A stretch of DNA of 64,000 nucleotides from Lumbricus rubellus (lineage: Eukaryota > Annelida > Clitellata > Crassiclitellata > Lumbricidae): contig OX243828.1 in assembly GCA_945859605.1 (NCBI GenBank), positions 27,079,649-27,143,648 of the forward strand, read 5' to 3'. Below, piece by piece: positions 45,166 through 58,162 of the stretch. The position numbers and the translations under genes were made by a program. Within the stretch, counting starts at the first letter, position 1; the number at the start of each line of letters is the position of its first letter. Below the pieces are notes generated by a model. That model did not search any database, was not told the DNA's origin, and worked only from the letters and a program-made list of their open reading frames with translations.

Positions 45166-45484
45166 CGACCTATCCTTCAGACTGACAACTCTTAATGCGT
45201 GGATGTCTCAAACACTCTCAATAGACTTCTGAGTGCATGCTTTCCATCAATTGTCTGGCGTTATTGAAGCGTCAAATCCTTCAAATACATACATATTACA
45301 ATTATTACATACATACATGCATCATAATCATGGCATAATGAATCATGCATGCAGGCTATAGATGCATAAACAACGAGCACGTATACATTCAAGACATGCG
45401 CAATTCCTTGAGCATCTTAAGCTGTCACGTCCTATAACAGCAATTCGGAATTCCAAACTCGCAGAATCGTTTCCAGGATAAACA

Positions 45485-45564
45485 CAAGAAGAAGACGAAG
45501 ACGGTCGAAGACGAAGAAGAAGAAGAAGAAGAAGAAGAAGAAGAAGAAGAAGAAGAAGAAGAAG

Positions 45565-45601
<37 letters not shown>

Positions 45602-45760
45602 GCAACAAGAACAAGAACAACAACAACAAGAACAACAAGAACAACAAGAAGAAGAAGAACAACAAGAACAACAAGAACAACAAGAACAAGAAGAAGAAGA
45701 ACAAGAACAAGAACAAAAACAAGAACAAGAACAAGATCGAGAACAAGAACAAGAACAGCG
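45485..45760. repeat. (GAA)n/(CAA)n compound microsatellite
   Basis: GAA run, CAA run, then mixed GAACAA units. Confidence 0.95.
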
Positions 45761-45817
45761 AACAGAGAGCAGACTACCAAATGAGTCGAAAATTCGTGGC
45801 GAGGGATGAGACGAATT

Positions 45818-45945
45818 AATGACATTCCTCATGCAACATTAATGACCAATTGCATTGCTCCTGTCACCTTTGACAATATGACATTCCTCAAGCAACATTA
45901 ATGACGAATTGCATTGCTTCTGTCACCTTTGACAATTATAGCTGC
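45818..45945. repeat. Tandem duplication of about 60 bp
   Basis: GACATTCCTCATGCAACATT...TGTCACCTTTGACAAT occurs twice with few differences. Confidence 0.85.
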
Positions 45946-46436
45946 AGTGGACAGCGAACAGTGGAAGGAAGAGCCACCATGCACCGTGTGTGAATTATGT
46001 ATCAGTGCCATGATACAGATCAAACAACCTCCTTCGTGCAACGAGTGCATGTGGGAGGGGACAATTGAGGACGGACTCATGGACGAATATGCGGACGGAC
46101 GGATGGGCGGACGGATTTAAGGATTGATTGGCGGACCGCGGGACGGATAGATTGAGGGATGGATTGAGGGTCGGATGGAACTAATGATGAGTATGAGGCT
46201 AGAGAATGTCTTTGAGCAGGAATTCAACTGGATGCATACCCGTTCGCTCTCGGACTGCTATCCGACAGCCTGACTCCTTTCCATCCTTCCGTCCTGTCTC
46301 CTTTCTAAGATCATTCAATTATTTTGTTTTTGATTCTTCCATTTCCACCTCATTTGAATCTTTCCCATCATCTTTACCCACGTCTTACTTACCTAAGTTA
46401 CCTCCGAACCGACCATCTTTTCACATCTTCTTTTTC

Positions 46437-46852
<416 letters not shown>

Positions 46853-47901
46853 TTCCTCTTATTTCCTTCCTTTAATCTATCAGCCATCCATTTACTCACC
46901 TTTGCCACCCATTCATATCTAATAACCACATCATTAATCATGCGCTATTCACCATATGAAAAACTGTAAATCCTTCTGGGGTTCCATTACCTAGCGCAAG
47001 AAAACCGCAATAATTACATTTGCTTTGAATTAGAAGCACACGTGACACATGTATGCCACGCTCAGAGCATTCAAGCAAGTCTTGCGATTCCCTGGTGGTC
47101 ACGTTTCACCTATCACACTCTGCGACGATGATGCACTCTGATGCAAAAATGCGTCCAGCTGTTCACTCGGCATCTCGCCAAGCAATTCAATTCCTCTAGC
47201 AACCTCCGTAGTCATTAGTCAATCCTCTGCGGGTTCTATCCACACATCCAGCTTTCGTTTCAACAGTTCTTCTCTCCGCAGTCAATGGCGGATATTTTTC
47301 GAAAGCGAAATTAACTATTCAGCACGTTCGCACACTTCCTGGCACTGGCAGTAATGAATAATAGGTCTACAGCAGTGTCTGTGTCCGCAGCTTGACCATA
47401 TACAGGTTATTTTAGATTTCCGTCTCAGTTAGCCTAGTAAGAAAAATAGTTGGGCGCCTAATCAATTTTGGGCAATAGATAACTGTGAAACAGCTCACTT
47501 TTAGAAATGACGCCTTTTTAATTAGACCAAAGTTTTAAAAAAATTCTGAAGCAGCAATACAAAGATTTGCTTAATATATTAGCAGAGAAATTAATCGTCA
47601 TTGTTCGTGTGTTTTACAGACAAAACGCTGTTCCTCGAAGCGAAGGTTGTGCCACCTCTGCAATCACGCACAGAAACTCGCGATCGCCATCTTCCTCGTA
47701 TAGGCCTACTCCTCGATCTCTAGAACTTCCAAATCGATCTCTACGATTCACAACCTACTCGTATGCACCATCGTCTTATCAGAAAACCACGGTTGTCGAA
47801 AAGCACTATTGTGCCCCGCGATCACCAACAGACTTCCACCTTACTCGTGCACAACCTAGACACTTGAATTAACTCAGACTAATACATAGGCGTGAATTAA
47901 C

Positions 47902-48378
47902 ATGGCCTTCAGCGCTAGCATGGTCCGTCAACTGGGCGCCGCCGCTGCCGCGAAGGCTCCCTTCGGTCCAACGTATCGCCCTCTCGACCGCCCATCAACG
48001 ACGGACCTGGTCGAGGTGGTCCATGTCGTCAGCCAGCACCCGGCAGGACTAGGTGCAGTCGGCGGCGGCGTCGTGGATGGTTTGGCCGCCGCAGGGTCTG
48101 AGGCCGCCTCCTCGTCCGCGTCCTCGTCGGGAGGGGACGGGGCTTCGTCGGCGGTGGCTGCGACCGCTGCAGCAGGACTGTCGATGGCCGTGCTGCTGCT
48201 GATCATCGTAGCGTCATTGACCGTTGTCGTTGGCGCCATTTATCTGCTCATCTACTTCAAAAGCATTAAACCGATGTCGGCCAGATCGCGCAGCTACATC
48301 GAGCAAGGTGGTAAGGGTCACCAGGATGATGACGGAGGCAGGGGTCGGTCCGCACATCCATTCTTCAGACGATCTTAA
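47902..48378 (+). CDS. Small single-pass membrane protein of unknown function, 158 aa
   Basis: A single open frame runs from ATG at 47,902 (context TTAACATGGCC, favourable) to TAA at 48,376. Its GC-rich composition is unlike the surroundings. Residues 1-90 are Ala/Gly/Ser-rich, with TYRPLDRPSTTDLVEVVHVV early on and a Ser/Gly linker. A strong membrane segment follows at about 95-121 (SMAVLLLIIVASLTVVVGAI). The tail is polar and basic (FKSIKPMSARSRSYIEQGG) with an Asp/Gly patch, ending FFRRS. There is no N-terminal signal peptide, so a type III or tail-proximal anchor with a short cytoplasmic tail is likely. The leader may be spliced: GTGTTTTACAG| at 47,619 is a good acceptor in the 5' region. 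A polyadenylation signal lies at 49,157. I do not recognise the family. Confidence 0.6.
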   Translation: MAFSASMVRQLGAAAAAKAPFGPTYRPLDRPSTTDLVEVVHVVSQHPAGLGAVGGGVVDGLAAAGSEAASSSASSSGGDGASSAVAATAAAGLSMAVLLLIIVASLTVVVGAIYLLIYFKSIKPMSARSRSYIEQGGKGHQDDDGGRGRSAHPFFRRS

Positions 48379-49156
48379 CAATCTAGCAAATAATGTCACC
48401 AACACCACCGTCGTCGTCGATATGACGTCATGTAACTGAAGAACAATGATATTAACGTGTACAGATGTTGTTCCTATTGTTGCTGTTTCTTAGTCTATTG
48501 TCCATTGCCATGATACCGTACATGTACTTGCATTCGCTGTTGCCTTCTTCTCGTCCTTTCGTGTTCCTAACTATTGATCATCATCTTCATTAATCTCAAC
48601 CTAAATCATTCTAAGAAAATTCCTTCATCTTCGTCATGTACTGCTCTCTCTACTTCTCCAGTGGCTCTTAGAACGTCTTGTCTTCTTCTTATCCTGCATG
48701 CTTTTCCAACTTGTCAGCTATAATTATCTGCCATGAAAAAATTCAAGTCAAATAGATCGCATAAACTGAATGAATTCTGAACTGGAGCAGATTTCTTCTG
48801 ACGAATTCTAAAGTTAGAACAACGCTTGGCCGACGAATAATGAAGTCAAAGAATAATGACGACGTGTCAACGAATTCCAATACTGGAATTATATCTGGCT
48901 GAAAATTCTGCAAGTTCTGGAAATGCGTTGCAGCAAATCTTGGATTTGGACAGAGAATAATAATAATAATGATTGTGCGATAAACATCGAAGTTAGAACA
49001 ATTCGAAAGACTGAAAGCACTGTCTTGTGAAAGACATTCTTAAAGCAAAACAATTTAACGACGAATTCACAAATTGTAAAACAATATTAGTCGGCGAAGT
49101 TAAAATTGTAGAAAGAAGTTTGTTCGAATGTCTAATCGGTAAAGTTCCGAAATTGT

Positions 49157-49162
49157 AATAAA
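49157..49162 (+). terminator. Candidate polyadenylation signal of the 158-aa gene
   Basis: AATAAA about 780 bases after the stop codon at 48,378. It would give a long 3' UTR. No closer perfect signal was noticed. Confidence 0.3.
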
Positions 49163-49225
49163 GTATAGATCTAAACGGATGTCAATAATGTTTTCGCTTT
49201 ATGAATGTTTCTTTTATTACTGCAT

Positions 49226-49321
49226 TGTCATCATCATCATCATTATCGTCGTCATCATCATCATCATCATCGTCGTCGTCGTCCTCGTCATCATCATCAT
49301 CATTATCATCATCATCACCAT

Positions 49322-49356
<35 letters not shown>

Positions 49357-49383
49357 GCAGCATCACCGTCATCATTATCAATG
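49226..49383. repeat. (ATC)n/(CAG)n microsatellite
   Basis: TCATCATC and TCGTCG runs, then nine CAG units. Confidence 0.95.
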
Positions 49384-49757
49384 GTGTTAGCTCGCACTAC
49401 ACCGAGTTTCATTTGGAGGGTTGACGATGTGGCTCTCTAGCTCTAACAATAATATGTCATCAGCCCTCTCGTGTCTCTGAGATGTTCGAACGTAAGTTGT
49501 TTCTGTCCTGAGGTAATGTCTTTAGACTCATGACTTCACACCTTTATGAGATAGCGTCCAAACCGTATAATGCGTGTGTCTGCATGCATTATACTTCGCC
49601 CACGCAGCTTCTCGCCTCAATCCATGGAAGACGAGGTGACAATAACGACAACAGCTGTACCAGCATCCCACCTCTCATGTATTATACGATCACCGACTTG
49701 ATGGGGTACGCTCACGCTCTCGACTGCAGGTCAGCTGTTGAATATATTGGATGAAGG

Positions 49758-49825
49758 TTGAGGAGGAGGAGGAGGAGGAGGAGGAGGAGGAGAAGGAGGA
49801 GGAAGAGAAGGAGGAGGAGGAGGAG
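49758..49825. repeat. (GGA)n microsatellite
   Basis: GAGGAGGAGG run with GAA interruptions. Confidence 0.9.
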
Positions 49826-50227
49826 CGACTTTCCCTTCTTTTCCCCATTAATTTGGAACAACTGACCAGAGTGTGGGTGGGGTTGGTGACCGTTTCTCTA
49901 CGACCAACAATTCTGACCTTATAATAATTATTATGTCACCGGTTTAGAAGACATCTGCCTTAGCCGCGTCACAGTATTTAAAGGACGGGTGTAATTTCAT
50001 ACTGCGACATCAGTGGCCGTGGGTTTGTGGGGCGTCTAATATAACCCCTCAGCACCACCAGAATGCCATGACACTTTTCAAGTTAAGCGATTTTCTAAGC
50101 GTAATTATCAGCAATTTTTGCGCTTTGTGAGTCGCTAAAACATTTTTAATGTCGATGCATGATTATACAATTATAATTTATCTCAATTATACAATTGAGA
50201 TAAACATTATATTTAGACTATTTATTA

Positions 50228-50545
<318 letters not shown>

Positions 50546-50811
50546 CGACTACAACGGCTTTTTTAATTGGCTGGTCATAAATCGTTTATTTACACATCGA
50601 AAGGAAATTGTTCGTTTTTTCATCGTCGTTCTCTTCAATGCTTTCAGGAAATTACTTTAGCGCTGTATAGACTTAGTCGATCACAATAAGCACACACACG
50701 CACACACGCACACGTCAAACGTACTTGTGAGTACGCATACATATACATGTATGGATGTTGACTACACGCGTATAATATTTGTATATCTGTTTGCATATCT
50801 ATGTGCATGCC

Positions 50812-51142
50812 TTTATACATGCATGCATGCGTGTATGAATTAGACAGGGTACACGGCAGACCGGGCAGAGTGAAACCAAAATTAATGCAAATCCAAATCC
50901 AGACAGACAGATAAATATACAAACATACAGATAAACAGGCAGACAGACAAATAGACAGACGGACAGATAGAAACACAGAGAGACAGGCTGTGAATGACGC
51001 AAGGCTATACATACAGACACGCTGACTTTAGTGGCAAACGCACAGCAACAACAGACAGATATACAGACAGGTAGGCATTTGGCTTCACTCTGCCGTGTAC
51101 CCTGTCTAATTCATACATGCATGCATGTATAAATGCATCACC
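50812..51142. repeat. Inverted repeat with about 65-base arms around ACAGAC tract
   Basis: The left arm (ATGCATGCGTGTATGAATTA, GACAGGGTACACGGCAGA) and the right arm (CTCTGCCGTGTACCCTGTCT, AATTCATACATGCATGCATG) are complementary. They enclose about 200 bases of GACAGACA low-complexity DNA. Confidence 0.8.
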
Positions 51143-51359
51143 ACCATTCAGAAAGACAGGCGACACGATGTACGGAGACATACGCAGACAAACAGAGACG
51201 TAGACATACGCAGACAAACAGAGACGTAGACAGACGGGTAGGTAGACAGACAGAGACGTGGACAGACAGACATAGCCTACATACATACACGTGAGCTGAA
51301 CTTTGAACTCAAGGCACCTGTGCCAGAATCCTCGGTTCATCTTCCTAATTGCATTTCAT

Positions 51360-51675
51360 GGTCTCCGAGTCTACAACACCAACAGCACCAACAGCAGCAC
51401 CACCACCTCCACCACCACCACCAGCAGCAGCAGCACCAGCAGCAGCACCAGCAGCAGCATCAGTCAGTGATGCCACTGCTACCGACTGACTGAGATGTCT
51501 TGCTCCTTCGCCTGATCCTCCTCCTTCTCCTCCTCTTCTTTTTCCTCTTCTTCTTCTTCTTCCTCCTCCTCTTCCTCCTCCTCTTCCTCTCAGGTGTTTA
51601 TCGATTTCCTCTTCCTCCTCCTCTTCCTCTCAGGTGTTAATCGATTTCTTCTTTCTCCTCCTCTTCCTCTTCCTC
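51360..51675. repeat. (CAC/CAG)n then (CTT/CTC)n
   Basis: Triplet repeats. The segment CCTCTCAGGTGTTTATCGATTT is duplicated about 48 bases apart within the pyrimidine tract. Confidence 0.9.
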
Positions 51676-52257
51676 TTCTCCACCGGAAGTCCAATAAGAG
51701 GAAACTGATGTCCTCTCTCTTCTCACTAACTTTTCCTCCAAGCTCAACAAAAGTTGAAATATTAATAGGTTGTCTACCGCTTGTAACAAAAAAACATGCT
51801 TCCATCTAAGATCTCTAAGACCGATATCATGCCCAACTATAGTACGAAAAATAATTGAAAAATGCAAGTTGGTCCTATAATTTAATTAAATTATATTATT
51901 GACACATAATAGTAGATTGCAATTCTGATTATAGACGTTATGGCCCACATTTCGTCCCAACTTTTTTTAATTTCTGACATTATGTTTTGAGAAACTGTCT
52001 AAATACGAAATCTTGAATTACTAACACACCACTATACAGTCATCATCGCCACTGCTATCACTACTACAGCAACAACAATTACTACTACACTATAATTATT
52101 ATTGCTGCTACTACAACTCTCTCTCACAGAAGCGATGCTAAGAAACAGCATCGCTTATTTTACGGCTACACCCTGTATACAATTTAGAAAGTTCATCTGA
52201 ACTGGTCAGTCATGTTTCTAAGAACGGATGTGGGCAAGATCGGAATCGCTGGAGGGC

Positions 52258-52355
52258 AAAAAAGAAGAAGAAGACGAAGAAGAAGAGGAGGAGGAGGAGG
52301 AGGAGGAGGAGGAGGAGGAGGAGGAGGAAGAGGAAGAAGAGGAAGAAGAAGAAGC
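52258..52355. repeat. (GAA)n/(GAG)n purine tract
   Basis: About 100 bases of purine on the plus strand. Confidence 0.95.
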
Positions 52356-53000
52356 GATATTTGAGAGAGCATTGACTTTCTAAGCAGACTATTCAATAGC
52401 TCTTCAATTAGCATTAAGTCGACACTCTAATAAGGTTTGGGCTGTAAGCTGTCAAATTCTGTTTCAATACATTTAGCTGGGCTTATTTTCCTGTTGAACA
52501 AGAACTGGTTGGAGCGAGAGGTGAGTCCCTTCATTCCTTCACGCCATATATAACTCTTAACCTAATTCCATCTACTACATTAGAAGCCAAGACGGCAAGA
52601 AAGAAGGCCTAGTCATCACCTTATTTGAAGATTTTTAGAGGCTTTCAGTGACAACAATAATAAAATAAAATTTAAAATGAATAATTATTACAATAAGTAA
52701 TAGCAATAATAACCTGTGCCACGACGCGGCTTATTTTTTAGCGCACTGAATTTGTGAATCCACGATTGCGTTTCCGAACCCGCTTTCGGTCTTCATGATG
52801 TGACGACGAAACACGTCGCCAGGGTTCGCAACTACGAGTTTATTATGAAAAAGAGATTCTCGTTCATAAGCTTGTAAACTTTGTAAAGTGCGATCAACCA
52901 GACTTATAGAGAGCCCCAAACATGAGTAACGTGTGCTATATAGAGCCCCAAACTGAAAGTCAGGTTACTGTAAACGACGCTGGAGTAGTTTCATACACAT

Positions 53001-53076
53001 CGTGACCTTAGAATTACACGGTTCTATCTCCTTAAACAATCCTATGAACATAGAACCGTGTAATCCTAAGGTCACG
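53001..53076. ncRNA. Hairpin, 27-bp stem with one mismatch, pre-miRNA-like
   Basis: The arms CGTGACCTTAGAATTACACG...TTCTAT and ATAGAACCGTGTAATCCTAA...GTCACG pair over 27 positions with one mismatch around a 22-base loop. The size and shape suit an animal pre-miRNA, but a small MITE would look the same. It lies 120 bases upstream of the receptor cyclase start codon. Confidence 0.3.
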
Positions 53077-53195
53077 ACATTTCTTTTAAAAATAAATTTA
53101 TCAGTCACACAGAACGTAGCATAAATTAACTTAAATATATTTTGCGCCTCGTTAATGTTACCAATAGCAACAGCGTCCATTTCCGTGCTGCTGTC

Positions 53196-53440
53196 ATGAC
53201 AACGCTACGCAGCATTGTCGTCATCGTCATCATGTTTCTTGGATCGGCGTCAATGGCCATGACAACACAGTTGCTTAGCAACGATACGACGCAGACGATG
53301 ACGTTGAAGATCGGTTTCGTGGCAGCGTGGTCAGGTGGAGAGATGGAAGGAGTGAGTGCGTGGACGAGTGCATCAGCCGTCAGCATTGCTCTTGATACGC
53401 TACAGGAAGATCCTGTCTTCAACAAAAGATTCAAGTTCAG
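53196..53440 (+). CDS. rGC exon 1: signal peptide and start of ectodomain
   Basis: ATG at 53,196 follows GCTGTC (G at -3). The frame stays open further upstream but has no ATG there. It encodes the hydrophobic leader SIVVIVIMFLGSASMA, then LKIGFVAAWSGGEMEGVSAW, the first strand-helix of the ligand domain. The donor is TTCAG|GTAGCC, phase 2. Confidence 0.85.
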
Positions 53441-56400
53441 GTAGCCTACATGTAGCTAGAAATTAAGCTATATAAGCGCTCTGTGTGGATGGATGGATTA
53501 TTGGATGGATGGATGAATAGATAGATGGACGGATGAATTAATGCATGGATTAGGTCAAGTGGAAATTAACTTCCATAATGCTAATTCAAAAATGAGACAT
53601 TTTCAGATCAATTAGTGGGATCAAAATATAATCGTTACAATAACCACATAAAAAATAGCCTTAGTAGGCAAATGCCTATGATACTCCTGTGAAATAATTT
53701 AACTATTTCATTTGATCTGCTTATATCTTAGCTTGATTTGTTCTGCTAATAATTACTTGTAGCATCGTAAGCTATGACTCTGGATGTGCTAGTAAAGTTG
53801 CTATCGGAACTGCTATTCGTCTGTTCGTTAAAGACAAAGTCGATGCCTTCATTGGACCAGCTTGCTCATCAGGTATCATCAATGGTTGTGTTCAGATAAT
53901 GAATAAGATGCTGATGCTGCTGACGACGACGACGACGACGATGACGATGATGATGATGATGATTATGATGATGATGACTATGACCACGGTTAAAAGAAAT
54001 AGAAGACGTAGTAGTAGAAGTCGTTGGATTAGACCACTGCAGAGTAGATACATACATGTACATGTATAATTGTACATCAGATATATTAAATATAATGTGA
54101 TTATAATAGAAAGATTATTCAATTCTGTTTATTGGTCCCAAAAATACCAAAAGACCAACATCAAGCTGATGATCAGAAGCATCAATGAGGAGTATTAATT
54201 TAAAAACTGGCGCTATATAAGTTATTTATAGTTGGCTTCCAATAATTCCAGCTGTACATCCTGTGGCTGAGTTGGCATCGTTCTGGAACAAACCGATCGT
54301 GTCGTGGATGGCTTCCGATTCGATGTTCGATGACAAATCTTCCTTTTCAACTCTCGGAAGAACGTTTGGAGGAGCAACGAAGCTTGGACAATTCCTCGTC
54401 CAAGTCTTGCATCGATTCGGTTGGCATCGCGTTGTGGTCGTACATTCAGCTCATCCGCTGTGGAGGATCACAGGAACAGGGGTACTCAAGGTAGGCGGTC
54501 GCTACCTGGATGTGGTATCGTTTCCTTTTATAACCCGTCTGGGCGAGGTTGTCAATCTGGCTGACTGACTGACTCACTTACTGCCTGACAGACTGACTGA
54601 CCGACAACTGACTGACTGACAACTGACTGACTGACCAACTGACTGACTGACTGATTGACAACTGACTGACTGACCAACTGACTTACTTACTGACTGACTC
54701 ACTGGCTGATTTACTGACCAGATGATAGTTTGGCTCATTAATCTAATGGTGCTTTCGTGCAGGTTTTTCGGGAAGCTAATCTGACCGTTTCCTATTCGAC
54801 GGAAATTTCAAAAGGATTTAACTTTCAAGAGCTCGCGAAAGTCTTGCAGAAGATTAAAGAGGAAGGACGAAGTAAGTTCTAATGTGTACAGAAAGTACTA
54901 CAGATGAATATCGAAAAAGATCAAAGTAATTTTGACATTTGCCGAGTTCGACTGGGAAGTCAATTTCAAACATTATTTGCTTTTCAACGAGGAAAAGTAA
55001 GCTAAGCAGATTCTTATAGTTCGTACTGATGTTTTGAATGCCAATAATGTCTATCAAACGACTTACTTTCATTTCTGTAAATTAAATATGTCGTATATCA
55101 ATGACAACACCCATGAATTCTAATGGCAACAGTTAATGTGCGTTCTCTTAATTTAAATTAATGTCTTTCAAATGTGACTTTCTGCTTAGTCATCGTGCTA
55201 TTGCTTCCGATTTCCGAGCGACGCCATTTTGTTCTGACTGCACACGATATGCAAATGACATCCGGGGACTTTGCATTCGTCGCAATCGACGTCATTTCCG
55301 ATGGCTCTGACCAAATATGGTCAGGCAGAGACGGGCGAGATCACGTGGCCAAGCAGGCCTTCGAGTCCGTTCTTCAAGTAATCATCTTTCCTCTCTTCGC
55401 TCGAGACTAAGCTTACTGTAATAAGTAAAATCTTCTATATTGGAGTTGTAAATAAAAACCAAAAAGTTAGGCCACAATCCTAGGCTACATCAAAATAAAT
55501 CTTCCTTAGACTATAACTCATAGAATGCAAAATATTTACAATAATATTTACGCTAAATAGTCTATAATTAAAATCTAGATTCTAGAATCACCGCAGTTAG
55601 CAACACAAAGCACAGTGGTGTAAGGGTTATGTTCGGTGCCATGGAGCCAGACGGTTTTGGGTTCAAATCCAACTCAAGCCGCCACTATAGGAACCCGTAT
55701 CAAGTCCTTCAATCGGAATTGCTCATGCGCTTTGGCGTAAAACTCCGATTCGGTGTCCTCGCTGTAGTCGGGAGCGCCTCTCAGTAGAGATCTTGAAGAT
55801 GCGCTATAACAAGTACTTAAACATATAAATAGGCCTATGTGCAAAAGTCACTAGTGGGCAGACGAGCACACGTATCGGTCAACATAATTATGAATCAGAT
55901 CTACTGGTACCCATTATTTTCTCCGAAGAGCGCTGTCCTTGCTGATCTGAATAATGCCAAGTCTTTAAATATAAAAAATTCCATCAGTAAGCTATAACAC
56001 TGATAAGTTATAATTCGCACAAATCAAACGAGGGCGATGATCATGACTGCCGCAGTGTGTAATATTGATGTCACTGAAAGGTTTCCATGGAAACACCCGA
56101 TAGATCTGACATGGATGAATTTCGTCTGCAAGTGTCGCATCGCATGAACCAGTCGCCGTGGAAGGAATTTGCTCGAAACGTCACCAATGTAAACATTATC
56201 TCACGTTTATTCATATCATATTATCTGTAATGGTAATCAAGTCAATCCATGTAGTGCAGGCATCAACGAAATTGTAATTGTAATTGTAAATCGAACATTT
56301 ATATAGCGCCACTTCATAATGACCTGTGAGGTGCTAATAATAGTCAATGCAATGACACAGAGTTAGCAACTATATACTCAGTCCATAGAAATGTAATTGT

Positions 56401-58032
56401 TGCAGCCTCCTGAGTAGATCCTGAGAGAAAGGAATGAAATGAGGAGAGGAGGAGAGTATCTTGCGCTATAACCTATACATAAAGCAGCGACGACTAGAAG
56501 TGTTAGCGACTTCATTCTCGTGGGCTTGGTGGTAAGCTAGTCTTCTCCAGCGCCGTCTCATACTCCAACCTATTGTGTACAGTCAATGTACTCATTGCCG
56601 CTCATTAGCTATCGGAAATCCAAACTGCGCTATAGAAATGTCCAGGAGTAATACATTAGCAAAATAATGACGAAGTTTGTGTTGTTACATGTACCATGAA
56701 CTGTACTCTACTACAATAGGGGAGATCTCCTCTTCCTCCTGCGTCGTTTGCATTCGGTGATCCGTCCGCAGCTTTCCTTCACGACGCCATCTTGCTCTAC
56801 GCGTTTGCAATGAACAGAACGGTCGACAGAGGTCGAGATCCTCGCAGCGGATCTGATGTCGCTCTTGCAATGCGTAATCTCACCTTCCAAGGTAGAATAT
56901 ATTCGATCTGCTTCTTTGCAATGGCCACAACTCAGAATTAACGTATTTCATATTAGACCTATAATTGGAATCTAGCTTAGGCTTATAGAATTTACCACAC
57001 ATTATGCTTTGTCATCATATACCCGTTAAGCGTTGTTACAAGTTGCACGTATACATATACATTGTGTTGGTGACTTGCAGGAAAGTCTGGTTTGGTGGTA
57101 ATAGACGACCAATGTGACAGAGAACCAGCGTACCACGTGACCGATCTACTTCCAAATGGAACCTCGGTGCGAATAATCGAACTGATAATTAACACAAACG
57201 GATCGAAGGTATTAACAATAATTATAACACTCGCTCACACCTATTGAATATTTTATTCCATAATGTTTCTGTTGTGTTGCTTGACTCGGGTTCTGCTGAA
57301 AATAAGATAGCCCTCCCCACTTCTGGCTTGGCCGAACCAGGAGTGATCCAGCACTTAGACCAATAGTGTAAAGCTACCGAACCCACTGCTGTAAAGCCGA
57401 CCTGCGTGTCATGTTATAGTGGGCCGTATTTCGTATAACCTGTACCTGTAATCATTCTGAGGTCTGTCAGATTGAATCACTTCGTTTTTGTTCATTTATT
57501 CGCAATGTTTTGTGCATTTTCGGGATTCAGATTCTGCGAGAGCTTCACCCTCCGATCTGGCCTGGGGGAAGATGGGGCAATGAGCACACTCCTCGGGACA
57601 CACCTTTGTGTGGATTCCGCAACGAACTTTGCCAAAGCGCAGGAAGTGAGTCCGTTTAAATATCAGAATCCAGCACAATAATTATTCGATTATTATACAA
57701 TTATTGTTCATCGCCATCATCAATCGATGGCTGGATGTTCTAGCGCATAATAAATAGTAATCGTAATCGTAATCGTAATTGTTAAAATAATAGTATTGGA
57801 AAGATTATCAATTATGTTGTTGTTATTATCAAGTGAATCGATCGATTAATTCTTGTTTGATCTGATTGTTGTCGATGCTGTTTTAGTTGCAGATTGGATC
57901 ATCATCGTCGTCGTTGTTTCTGTGCTAACAGCGACATCTGTCGTCGGAACAGCTACAGCATTCATATTTAGGTGAGCAATGTTGTTGTTGATGATGATGA
58001 TGTTGCTGTTGCTGTTGTTGATGATGACGATA

Positions 58033-58063
<31 letters not shown>

Positions 58064-58070
58064 CGATGAC

Positions 58071-58162
<92 letters not shown>

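Noticed and set aside
52731..52919. Minus-strand open frame with NKLVVANPGDVFRRHIMKTE
   Set aside because: Short, no recognised family and no joining exon. It lies in the region directly upstream of the receptor cyclase start.
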